Below, piece after piece: positions 29,501 through 38,881 of a DNA stretch of 64,000 nt. Source of the DNA: Pichia kudriavzevii (taxonomy: Eukaryota > Ascomycota > Pichiomycetes > Pichiales > Pichiaceae); assembly GCF_003054445.1 (NCBI RefSeq), contig NC_042508.1, positions 1,860,001 to 1,924,000 on the forward strand. Reading direction: 5' to 3'. The position numbers and the translations under genes were made by a program. The first letter of the stretch is position 1; the number at the start of each line of letters is the position of its first letter. The notes below the pieces were generated by a model. It worked only from the letters and a program-made list of their open reading frames with translations. It made no database searches and was not told the DNA's origin.

Positions 29501-30265
29501 TCTGGTGGAGAGTTCGTTGCAACAAATGGCTATACTATTTATCTCTTCTCCTTACTTGATAAAGAGACACTACAAGATAAGATGTTCTGGTATACATTTT
29601 CAGTTAAATAAAGTCGTATGGAAAATGCGTCAAACTCAAATCCAAATCCAAATCCAAATTCCGATCCGGGGAAGCGAGAAACGAGCAACGAACAAGAGAG
29701 GAAAAAGAAAAGACCAGGATCATTAGGAAAGGGTCTCTCATTGTATCTCTGTGTGCTTTTTTGCCAATGATAATCACTTGTCCATTCATTTGGGTAACCT
29801 TGGTGCCTGTTCCTTAGCCGTTTCAGTTTCTAGTGGAGATTATTTATCGTATGTTGCCGTTAAGTGCTTTCCTTGGGAACATGTAGACGCTTGTTTCTGC
29901 AACTCCTGTTTGGGGATAGTATGTATATGTTATTGTACAAGAAGACCATATAGGAATTTCCTAGACTGCCCACGGTAGCACTGTAGTTGGAGGGCTTTCA
30001 GTAGGTCTGGGAAAGAGCAGGAATAGAGACGGGTCGTTGCTGTCAGTCAGGTGGTGTTTTCTGCCACAATAAGTGAGAGCTTTCCTGCTCCGACACAACT
30101 ATGTAACGGATCGGAGGATTGCTTTATGATATCTGTACAGGTATATATCTCTTAAAACGGGGGAAGGGAAGGACAAACAAATCAAAGTGGGCCTTTTCTG
30201 CACTAGACAGGTTGTGGACACATTTTTATGGGGCAGTAGAGATTTCAAAGAGCCAGAAAGGTCTG

Positions 30266-30310
<45 letters not shown>

Positions 30311-30961
30311 TAGAGATAGAGAGAGAACTGTCTCTAAGAGGAGGGCCACCATCAAGACGGTAATTGGAGGAATGATCAAGAAGAGTCCATATATCAGCAT
30401 CTTTGGATGGCCCAATATAACAATGTGTGTCCGAGAACTTCTTGCTGCAGGGGCCTTCCCCCTCATGTGGACCGAGTCATCTTCTGTGAAGCAGAGTGAT
30501 AGCTGCAATGACTCTTGTACCCTCCCTGTTGCTGTCGAAGCTCCTGGTGGTCATGGTACTGTTGCTGGGCGTGCTGTGGCCTGTGTCGCCGGGTACTTCG
30601 GATGAACTTTTTCTCTTGGAGAAGGTGTGATATCCTGGCAATGTCTTCCAACTGTGAAGAAAAGGCAGTCATCTTGGGGCAACTATTAGTATGTCACCAA
30701 TGTAAGTTGATCTGGATCAATTTATTATAATACAGCTTGGATCAGTCCAATGTAGTACACAGAAGCACAATAGAGTACAACCAAAAAAAGTGTCCGGGGG
30801 TCTATACAATAGTGAAATTCTAAGAACGGAAGTGGAAAAAAAAACAGTTGTAGCTCGAATTGTCCCAACTATCACAACATTATTGCTGTTCTTATTCGAC
30901 AGCTGGCTATCACCCGGTAGTTTCTGTTCACCTGTAGTTGGTATACAGTATTTGTTCAGAG
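29501..30961. other. 1.46-kb intergenic region with a GA microsatellite
   Basis: Between two minus-strand genes. It contains an AATCCA-type short repeat (29638-29662), a GA array, and two overlapping minus-strand ORFs in different frames. The first (30672-30463) reads like a helical protein start (MTAFSSQLEDIARISHLLQE), the second (30508-30245) holds a hydrophobic stretch. They might be a decayed or spliced small gene, but I cannot support one. The rest shows nothing recognisable. Confidence 0.4.
30267..30326. repeat. (GA)n microsatellite
   Basis: About 19 uninterrupted AG dinucleotides followed by GATA/GAGA variants. Confidence 0.9.
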
Positions 30962-32236
30962 TTATTCCATCCTCAGTTGGTGTATTTCCTTCTCAAACCT
31001 TGAATTGATTTGCTCAACAAGCTTCTTAAACTCTGTGCGTAGGATTCTCACACTCGGAGTATCTCCGTTGGGCATATTGGAAGCAGACGAGGAGAATAGG
31101 GGGGACTCTGCCAGCACAAGGTTGTCTGGCGACTCGATGCTTGTAGGCGGAGACATCACCAATGCACTGGAGTTGTTGCCCAGCTGATCTACTCGTAAGA
31201 GGTTGTTGCTCATCATCAACGAATGCACCTCGTTTGTTCGTTCCTCTAATTTACGTTGCAGTTCTGCATTCTTTAATTCAGCTTCAATCAACCTGTTTGT
31301 ATTTTTCTCCAATTCCTTGTTACTGCTTTTCAAAAGCTCTTCGCATTTCTGGTATTTCCGTATGAGCTCATTGACATATTGGTTGCTCTGATTTAAGTCT
31401 TCTTGGTATTTCTTTGTCAAATATGCATGGGCAAACTGTAAATCTTTCAAAGCCGTGTTGCTATTGGTGTTGTTGTTGTCGTCGTCGTTATTGACTTTGT
31501 TCACAGGATAATTAACCTGGGAGAGACTAGCATCACTTTCATCGAAATATGACCTATTGCTTTGTTCAAGACTTCCCATATTGCCTGTATTGACAACTTT
31601 TAAAATACATTCTTTGAACCATTTTGTACGCCCATCAATCTCGTTCATTTTATATATATCCGCCGACGGCAGTTGGATATTTTTCTCAACAGCTATAGAC
31701 AACAACGTACTTATCAACTCATCCATCATCTTATCGTTACTCCTGATTAGTTCCTTGTTCAAACTACTGTTGGTGATGCTTGAGATCTCTGTAATATTCC
31801 CAAGCTTCATGAGCTCAACGTAATGTTCCACTAATGCCATTGCAGTGATCTCCGATTCACCATCTAGCCCCTTTACCAGTTCTTCGACACCGATCACCCT
31901 GCGTGGGGTTCTTTCATCACTCCCGAGCTTCAATTCGTATTCGAGCAGGCTCCTTTCAACCAGGATATTCAGCTCCACAGAGTTGCCAATTGCTCTCTCT
32001 ATTTCTCCTTCATACGCTATGCTCTTATTAACAACAACATCTTCCAGTCTTTGCACATATCCATCCAGTCTATTACTCACATCAAATGAATTATACAAAG
32101 TGTCACTGTCTACAGTAGCATCCACATCTTGACACAAAAACGAAAACACGTCGTCAGGATTGGTCGAATCAGAAATCACGTCAAATGTTCTTGTACGACC
32201 TAATCCTTGTTCCAGTAGATCGATAGTTGACACCAT
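30962..32236 (-). CDS. coiled-coil protein, possible polarisome component Pea2
   Basis: 424 residues, soluble. The N-terminal 210 residues are helical and acidic. A coiled coil follows at about 255-345 (YLTKKYQEDLNQSNQYVNEL, LEKNTNRLIEAELKNAELQR). Then comes a Ser/Pro-rich linker and a short C-terminal helix ending KLVEQINSRFEKEIHQLRME. Length and layout match S. cerevisiae Pea2 (about 420 residues), which helps Spa2, Bud6 and Bni1 direct actin to growth sites. That identification rests on layout and impression, not on a diagnostic motif. An unrelated coiled-coil protein remains possible. Confidence 0.6.
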   Translation of the reverse strand: MVSTIDLLEQGLGRTRTFDVISDSTNPDDVFSFLCQDVDATVDSDTLYNSFDVSNRLDGYVQRLEDVVVNKSIAYEGEIERAIGNSVELNILVERSLLEYELKLGSDERTPRRVIGVEELVKGLDGESEITAMALVEHYVELMKLGNITEISSITNSSLNKELIRSNDKMMDELISTLLSIAVEKNIQLPSADIYKMNEIDGRTKWFKECILKVVNTGNMGSLEQSNRSYFDESDASLSQVNYPVNKVNNDDDNNNTNSNTALKDLQFAHAYLTKKYQEDLNQSNQYVNELIRKYQKCEELLKSSNKELEKNTNRLIEAELKNAELQRKLEERTNEVHSLMMSNNLLRVDQLGNNSSALVMSPPTSIESPDNLVLAESPLFSSSASNMPNGDTPSVRILRTEFKKLVEQINSRFEKEIHQLRME

Positions 32237-32530
32237 GTTGCTTGTTAATACTCAGGAGAATAAGTCAAAGAGGACAAGTCAACTGGATGCTCAGCTTTTT
32301 CCCCCCCCCTCTAAGAGAAGACTTTGATTTTGTTTACTTGCATGCCTCCTCGACGCGTTTCATAAAATATATAGGCGGGATAGTTTGTCCCAGTTTCCAA
32401 GTTTTCTTATTGTTGAGTTGTATTTTTTTTTTTTTTTTTTCATTATTACAGAAACTTATTTTACTTTACAATATCAGTATAGCTTCACACTCAACTACAC
32501 TCTATATAGAAGGAGGTTAAACAGCGTAGA

Positions 32531-33595
32531 TTAAATGAGGTCTCTGTACTTGTTGAACACTCTATCGATTTCGTCATGTAGCTCCCTCTTTCTCTCCTCG
32601 TCAATCCAAGAACCATCTACACCATTCTTAGCAATAGTGACCCAGTCTTCTCCAGTTAATTGGAATCTCGATTCGACAGCCAAATAGTTGTCCAGAATAT
32701 AGCCACCAAAGTATGCAGGATCATCGGAATTGATACTGAAGGGGACACCAAATTCGAGAAATTTCTTTATAGGTAGTTCTTTAACATCTTTAACGACTTG
32801 TAATTTCACATTTGACAATGGACAGACAGTCAACATTGTCTTTTCCTTAGCTAATCTTTTCAACAGCTCTTCATCCCTTTGACTTTGAACACCGTGATCA
32901 ATTCTAGTGACGTTCAATAAGTCCAATGAGTTTGTAATAAATGAAGGATCCGCCTCCTCACCGGCATGTGCAGTTAATCCAGCATGTGGATGATTATCTT
33001 TGATTAGTTTATAGCAGTCAATAAACAGTTCTGGTGGGAAAGGCTTCTCACTCGAGTCTAATCCTAAACCGTGAATTATACCTTGATCGTAGAATGGTTT
33101 AGCAGATTCAATTGTTTTGATACCATCATGTGATGGTAAGTGTCTAAGTAAACACATAATTAATTTAGTTGAAATATTCAATTCACTTTGAGCTCTTTGG
33201 CATGCTTTGTTTAGCCCATTAACAACAGTTTCAATTGGAATGCCTCTCTCAACATGTCCCTGAGGATCAAAGAAAGCTTCAGTATGATGTAAACCATCGT
33301 TTTTGGCCTTGACAAAATATGCAAAGGCCAAATCTTCAAAATCTTGTTCGTTGATTAAAACAGACATTCCAACGTAATAGTGGTCAAGGAAATCTTGCAA
33401 ATCTGCAAAGTTGTTATATCTTTCATTACAGAGCTCAACGTTTTTAGGAAATGACTCTGGTAATTCAATACCGTTTCTTTCAGATAGCTGAAATAAAAGT
33501 TCTGGTGATAAGGTACCTTCTAAGTGAACATGATGTTCACATTTTGGGAGTTCATGCAAAAAATTTCTCTTATGTTCGGAGACAACAAACGACAT
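32531..33595 (-). CDS. AAH1: adenine deaminase
   Basis: 354-residue adenosine-deaminase-superfamily enzyme that converts adenine to hypoxanthine in purine salvage. Metal and catalytic motifs: HVHLEGTL (about 22), LTAHAGEE (about 207, catalytic Glu), RIDHGVQS (about 231), and NSDDPAYFGG (about 285, with the metal-binding Asp). The PAYFGG variant after SDDP separates fungal adenine deaminases from adenosine deaminases. The 5' flank carries an A-rich tract (33717-33732). Confidence 0.96.
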   Translation of the reverse strand: MSFVVSEHKRNFLHELPKCEHHVHLEGTLSPELLFQLSERNGIELPESFPKNVELCNERYNNFADLQDFLDHYYVGMSVLINEQDFEDLAFAYFVKAKNDGLHHTEAFFDPQGHVERGIPIETVVNGLNKACQRAQSELNISTKLIMCLLRHLPSHDGIKTIESAKPFYDQGIIHGLGLDSSEKPFPPELFIDCYKLIKDNHPHAGLTAHAGEEADPSFITNSLDLLNVTRIDHGVQSQRDEELLKRLAKEKTMLTVCPLSNVKLQVVKDVKELPIKKFLEFGVPFSINSDDPAYFGGYILDNYLAVESRFQLTGEDWVTIAKNGVDGSWIDEERKRELHDEIDRVFNKYRDLI

Positions 33596-34001
33596 GGTAG
33601 GTTAGCTAATAGTATGGTTTTAAAAGCAAGAGGGAAAAGAGAGACCTAGGTGAGACAAACTGCACATGGAGACGTAAAAAGAAAAGTTGGAAAACTAACG
33701 GTTGAGATTCAAAAGGAAAAAAAAAAAAAAAAGTGAAAAAATTATCTTACTTATCAGGATCTGTATCCCGATAACGGAGACTGTACAACTCAAGTATAAG
33801 GGGAAAACACTTTTTTTATCCAAGAGAGACCGTGTACTTGGAACATGGAATGGAATATGAGATGGTTTATACTTGTGCTATTTGGTTCGTTAGCAATGAC
33901 AACTTACTATGCCGGAGAAAGTCTTTGTATTTCCCTGGGAAAAGACCCTTTTAATAGCATCCTATCATCTTATTGGCTAACCGCGGAAAGATCTTCCCTC
34001 T
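33596..34001. promoter_or_regulatory. AAH1 upstream region
   Basis: About 400 bp between the AAH1 start and the decayed gene. Poly-A run at 33717-33732. No gene seen. Confidence 0.35.
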
Positions 34002-34866
34002 CTACGCGGCAACACTAGACCCTCTCTTATAGCAGTTGCTAGTTAAGAGGGCTGCACCAATAGTGTCAGTGAAGAGGAAACAAAGACCAACAGGGGGGAT
34101 CCACTCTACGAGTTGGCAGACGGTGCCAAAGAGAAGGAGTTGTGCCCCATTTTCTCTTACTTGGTAACGACGTTGGCGTCGCCGTTTGCTCGTCAATACT
34201 TCACATTCTCAATTGTGTGTTCTCTGCAGCGCGTAAAGCACTGTTATATTGAGATGCTATGCATCTAAATATAGGAATGACACCAATCATTGACTCGTAC
34301 AAAAGAGTGGGAAAGAAAAAAGAAAAAAGAAAAAAGGCATTCAGAGGGTTGATTTCCATTATCTGTGCTCCCATTGTCTGTGAGACCAATTCCTTCAATT
34401 TACCAGGAATAACGACTGTATCCAATCCCGTTAGGGATAGGGTAGTGTCAAATGATTTGTTGAGTTTTCCCTCAAGTATGTAATTTTTGAAAATGTAGTT
34501 GTTTAAAGAAGGGAATTGTTGGAAGGTTTGTCAGCATGCTATTTGCACTCCCCGCGGTCCAACAGACAAGGTTGAAATGGCCAAGTTCCATGGCAATGGT
34601 GTTACATATAACATTGTGTGAATGTAGAAATGGAGAAGAGTATAATAAATAACAACCGAAAGGAAAATCGGCAATAACTGTTTGGCATTCTTTAAGAGAA
34701 AGAAAATACCTTGGAAAGGGTAGCCTATACCGTGACTGGACAATAAATGGGGGACCACATTAAAGAGACGAGATAATTGGAGACCCATTCTCGAGTGCTG
34801 GACACGTTGCCAATCTTTAAGGATCGACATGTCTTTCGATGCTATGACGGTTAGCCTGTCTGACAT
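34002..34866 (-). pseudogene. broken RRT8/LDS-type outer spore wall protein gene
   Basis: From ATG 34866 the translation follows the fungal Rrt8/Lds1/Lds2 family (EI24-like membrane proteins of spore lipid droplets and outer wall). Recognisable parts are GIGYPFQGIFFLLKNAKQLL with a membrane span and a GPRG turn; then, after an in-frame TGA at 34533-34531, LDTVVIPGKLKELVSQ; and, in another frame from about 34196, FGTVCQLVEWIPPVGLCFLF followed by TDTIGAALL, the conserved C-terminal membrane segment. One stop and one frameshift interrupt it. No donor/acceptor pair explains them, so I read it as a recently lost gene. Family assignment is from memory of the conserved blocks. Confidence 0.65.
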
Positions 34867-35157
34867 GAAACTGATGTAAATCAAGACAGAGTACAGACGG
34901 TAGCAAGCGAGTTCTTTATAAGATGAGCCTCCTTGGGGTTATTTTTTTTGACCTTTCTCAATGTTTACCCCTTTTCTGTGTTAAACACGATAAAAAAAAA
35001 GAAGGCATATGTTGACAAACACAGAAATGGAAAGGTAGTAGAGCTAATCATATTTTCCATGACTATTACTTACTAAAATGATTATTTTATTAGAAGAGAC
35101 ATAAAATGGAATTTATAAAGATGTACTTAGTTAGGAGTTTATATTCCACAGACAAAC

Positions 35158-35913
35158 CTAATCGAATAAACCGAAACCCATGTCATCATCGGATTCTTCC
35201 TTTTCTTCTTCAACTTCTTCTGCTGCAGCAGATTCGGTGGAAGCACCTGCACCAGAAGCTGGAGCAGCTGCTGCACCTGGAGCAGAAGCCATCTTTTCAG
35301 TACCTTCAGCAATCAACTCTTCGACGGACTTACCTTCTAATTCGGAGATTAACTTGTCTAACTTGTCGGATTCAACTTCGATACCGACAGATGATAAGAC
35401 AGAGGTAACATCTGCAGCAGATGGTGCGGTTTTACCAGCATTGACTAAGAGTAAGTAAGCAGCAAGATACTTCACTGTAGCAATATAAAGTAATGAGAAG
35501 GAGTTTGTTAGTACAACATTCGTCAGCGACAAATCTGGTTCATCAAATGGTAGTTGCGACAATAGTCTTGTCATCTTAGATATGCTTGTTCTAATCTTGA
35601 AAATTGTTAAAGTATGTAAACTACATCTTATTTAACAGCATCGTCAATTTTGATCCAATGTAATTAAAATAGACATAATACGAGACGATTCACCATGTTT
35701 CAAAGTTCTGTCATCTTGTTCCGCTATTCTGTATCGTCTCTAATGATAATGGTGGTTATAGTGATGATAGCGGTGGTGATGTTATTCAACAAAACGGAAA
35801 CTAATGTCTCCTCTTGTCAACTCTTATAGCGCATATCGATGGTCAAACTATTTCGCCTAACATCTGAAACACTCATCTAACGTGTTTGTGTGTTTGTGTG
35901 TCTTGTACATACT
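35158..35913 (-). CDS. RPP2B: 60S acidic ribosomal stalk protein P2 (intron splits the start codon)
   Basis: The coding exon 35474-35158 begins TGAAGTATCTT and encodes [21 protein letters not shown] to [13 protein letters not shown], a P2-type stalk protein that recruits elongation factors to the ribosome. The family begins [10 protein letters not shown], and the missing A of the ATG is supplied by an upstream exon. A GTATGT donor at 35912-35907 follows an A at 35913. The branch point TACTAAC is at 35513-35507, and the acceptor TACAG ends at 35475. The intron is thus 438 nt and the product 105 residues. Ala/Gly-rich hinge and acidic tail are intact. P2A versus P2B subtype is a guess. It is divergent from RPS15. 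Confidence 0.88.
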
Positions 35914-36404
35914 TGTTGATTCTTGGTTATAAGGCTCTTCCCTATGAAGACTATGGATTACTTCAAACACATTCTGGAAACTTAACGAGAATTTCATCTA
36001 CCCGTCCATTCGTCCACTGTTCGCTCACAATTTCCTTCCTCTACTATATTCATAAAAATATCTGTAGTGCGGTGCGAGGGGGGAATGCCGCATTGAGGCC
36101 AGTAGGCCGTTAGACGTGCGGTGCGCAGGTGGCTCCGCGTCTCTGCTGGGTTATAGTCAGGAAATAGTTTGTGGGAAGAAGAATCCACCTCGCCGCTCGC
36201 CTCGTGGGAATTGCGAGAAATTTAGAAGAATGGGAACTGGGGAGAATGGGAATTGGCGGCCAGCAGTGGGAGAAGGAGGAATGGGTGTATTCTGTGATTT
36301 TTTTTTTTACGTCTAGAGGAAGAAAGAGGTTGAATACATCAAAGAGTAATCAATAGTACCTAGTTTATTGAGTTTTCATCGTCTTCTTGAATCAACCGTT
36401 AATC
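35914..36404. promoter_or_regulatory. divergent promoter of two ribosomal protein genes
   Basis: About 490 bp between the first exons of the P2 gene and RPS15. The centre (36063-36150) is GC-rich with direct GTGCGGTGCG-like repeats (36066 and 36116). A T-run lies at 36299-36308 before RPS15. I cannot name a factor site with confidence. The head-to-head layout of two co-regulated genes suggests a shared control region. Confidence 0.5.
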
Positions 36405-37290
36405 ATGTCTACTAGTATGTACATCAACACTACAGAGAATATTCTGCTTTACATCGGCTCATCTCCTTGCCAAAGCGAAGAGGTTGATATTCACACAATA
36501 AGGGGAAAATATAATCAATGGAGGATACCTGAAATTCAAACAGACGGAATAAGAAGAACTGATTATTTCATTTTTGTGAAGTTTCTTTATGTATAGAAGG
36601 ACTAAGCTACATGTATTGCGCTCCAATGAGCTTGAGAAAGTTTTAGATGCGTAGTCATTTGTGTACAGAATATTGGAATGGGTCAGAGGCCATTGGCTAA
36701 ACAATCAATGTCTATGTTTTCAAAAGGAGAAACGGAATTAGAATGGGCAATTTGTTAGGGGAACAAATTGACAAGAAGGTTTCACAAGTTATTTCCTTTC
36801 ACTTTAGAGAGAAGGCCGACTCACTTTTACATTTGTGCAGATTACTAACATTTTATTTTCTCTTAATATTAATTTAGCTGAACAAAGAAAGAAGAGATCC
36901 TTCAAGTCATTCTCTTTCAAGGGTGTTGAACTTGACCAATTACTCGAATTATCCACTGAAGACTTTGCAAAGTTATGTGATGCTAGAGTCAGAAGAAGAT
37001 TCTCCAGAGGTTTAGGTACCAAGCCAATGCACTTGATCAACAAGTTGAGAAAGGCAAAGGTTAACGCTCCAGCTAACGAAAAGCCAGCTGTTGTCAAGAC
37101 CCACTTAAGAAACATGATTGTTGTTCCAGAAATGATTGGTTCAGTTGTCGGTATCTACAACGGTAAGGTTTTCAACACTGTTGAAATCAAGCCAGAAATG
37201 GTTGGTCACTACTTAGGTGAATTCTCCATTACTTACAACCCAGTCCAACACGGTAAGGCTTCTACTGGTTCCAAGTTAAGATTATACTAA
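36405..37290 (+). CDS. RPS15: 40S ribosomal protein uS19 (S15), two exons
   Basis: Exon 1 is 36405-36414 (MST plus one base), the intron 36415-36877 (463 nt; donor GTATGT, branch point TACTAAC at 36843-36849, acceptor TTTAG), and exon 2 36878-37290. The spliced product is 140 residues. It carries the uS19 signatures [30 protein letters not shown] and [17 protein letters not shown]. uS19 sits in the head of the small subunit and is needed for export of pre-40S particles. Codon bias is very strong. Confidence 0.97.
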
Positions 37291-37443
37291 TTGTGTTTAT
37301 TCACCTCTTTTCATATTTGTATAAATTCTCACTAAACAATAATTAAAATTTCAAAAAAAAAAAGTAACATCATTATCTTGGTCATATTAAGATTATAAAG
37401 TAGAACGTTATATGACATTGCACTATATTGTATAAGTTAGTTG

Positions 37444-38655
37444 CTATACACTATTGTCTGTGGCTGAGTTTTTTTTGGCGGTGCCGTTTTTAAATAGCCC
37501 TAAATCCTTCAAATCTTCGTCAAGCTCATCTCTCGTGCATCCCTTTAGGTTATTCAAGGAACTTGGAAACATCTCCTTGTAGTTGATGAGTCCCTGTATT
37601 TTAGCAAGCTCTCTGTACGTTGAATTCCTTTGATTTATTAGAGATGGTATATATTGCTGAATGTTGTAGCTATTGATGCTCCTGTTGTACTGATAATACT
37701 CAGGTAATCCCATGGCTTGCATGTCCAAAACTCTTCTCTCCTTATTGATGTCGTACCAATCGGTAGTAATTTTCACAACTTCTTCTTGTTTGATATCTTG
37801 TCGTAGCTTCATGAATTGTTGATGAATTGCAACCCTTGTTGCTCTAGTTTGGTTATCTAATGTTTTCAATTGATATTTTTGCAGGTTCATTAACCTCTCT
37901 GTTTTCTTTTTGAAATCCTCATCAATCATTCTCATGTAGTCTAATAGTTCTGGATGTTGGTTATTCTCACACAATTTTAATTCGAACTCAAGCTTTGTCA
38001 GTTGTGTCTCATAGAGTTTATCCTTCAGCTGTGCAAATAGGATTTCAATCTCTTTCAAATCATTAACTGCATTGACCCGATTCATCTCTCTCTCCTCAAG
38101 TCCTTTGTTTTTCCTCTCCACTTGATGTTCATTTGCGTCATTGTCCCGTTCTTTTACGTTATTTTGCAGTTCTCCTTCTGCTCCTTTTCTTCCCCCTTCA
38201 CCTTCCTCATCGTCATCACCATCTTCCTCCTCTTCCTCCTCTTCCTCTTCATCATTGCCATCAGCAGCAACTTCTTCTTCCTTTTTGGCTGTTCCGTCTT
38301 CAATTTGCTTTTTGTTTTCATGTTTCCCTTCTTCTACACTTGTTTGTTCATTGTTATCAGCACCTCCTTGGATGTACGTTTTTTCATGTTTTACTTCTAT
38401 TTGGGCAGAATCTTTTCCAGAGCATCTTCCCTCTGGCTCTTTGTTCTCTTCAGTCCCATCCGTTTCCTTCTGGTCTTCTACTTTGGCCTTTTTTCCAGCT
38501 ACATCATCACTTTCCGAATTTCTCTTTCTTTTGTTCTCTTGCGCCTCAGCTAACTGTTCAAGCTGACTCTCTCGTTCATCGATCCCTTCCATACGGTCTG
38601 TTTCTGCATCGCTTGAGGGAAGCTCCTTGTGCTGCAACATTGAAGGTGGTTCCAT
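37444..38655 (-). CDS. DEP1: Rpd3L histone deacetylase subunit DEP1 (Sds3/Dep1 family)
   Basis: 403 residues. The first half is charged and acidic with a run of Glu/Asp (about 135-160). The second half is the Sds3-like domain: AVNDLKEIEILFAQLKDKLY, a long helix with HPELLDYM, and a C-terminal region with YIPSLINQR. Dep1 is a core subunit of the large Rpd3 deacetylase complex, which represses and also activates specific genes. The length almost equals S. cerevisiae Dep1 (405), and the acidic N-terminus favours Dep1 over Sds3, but Sds3 is the main alternative. Confidence 0.78.
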   Translation of the reverse strand: MEPPSMLQHKELPSSDAETDRMEGIDERESQLEQLAEAQENKRKRNSESDDVAGKKAKVEDQKETDGTEENKEPEGRCSGKDSAQIEVKHEKTYIQGGADNNEQTSVEEGKHENKKQIEDGTAKKEEEVAADGNDEEEEEEEEEDGDDDEEGEGGRKGAEGELQNNVKERDNDANEHQVERKNKGLEEREMNRVNAVNDLKEIEILFAQLKDKLYETQLTKLEFELKLCENNQHPELLDYMRMIDEDFKKKTERLMNLQKYQLKTLDNQTRATRVAIHQQFMKLRQDIKQEEVVKITTDWYDINKERRVLDMQAMGLPEYYQYNRSINSYNIQQYIPSLINQRNSTYRELAKIQGLINYKEMFPSSLNNLKGCTRDELDEDLKDLGLFKNGTAKKNSATDNSV

Positions 38656-38881
38656 TGTTTGGTGTTATTCTTGTATTGGTGATGCACCTGTGAAAGATTA
38701 GAGATCATCCCAATCTGGGAAAAGCCTTTTCAATTATCAACACTCGCACCAAGGTAAACAGGAGAAAAAAAAAAAACTTCCTCAATCTCAGATACTTATT
38801 CTGCGTTATTCAAACACAATACTCCATACAAGACATGATCTAATTGTTTTGTTCTTTTCTACAGAAATTATAAATTGCTAA

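Noticed and set aside
34531-34533. Programmed stop-codon read-through in the RRT8-like gene
   Set aside because: A frameshift further on also breaks the gene, so decay is simpler than recoding.
38122-38693. Three long overlapping plus-strand ORFs rich in Ser, Leu and Phe
   Set aside because: Antisense shadows of the acidic Glu/Asp stretch of DEP1.
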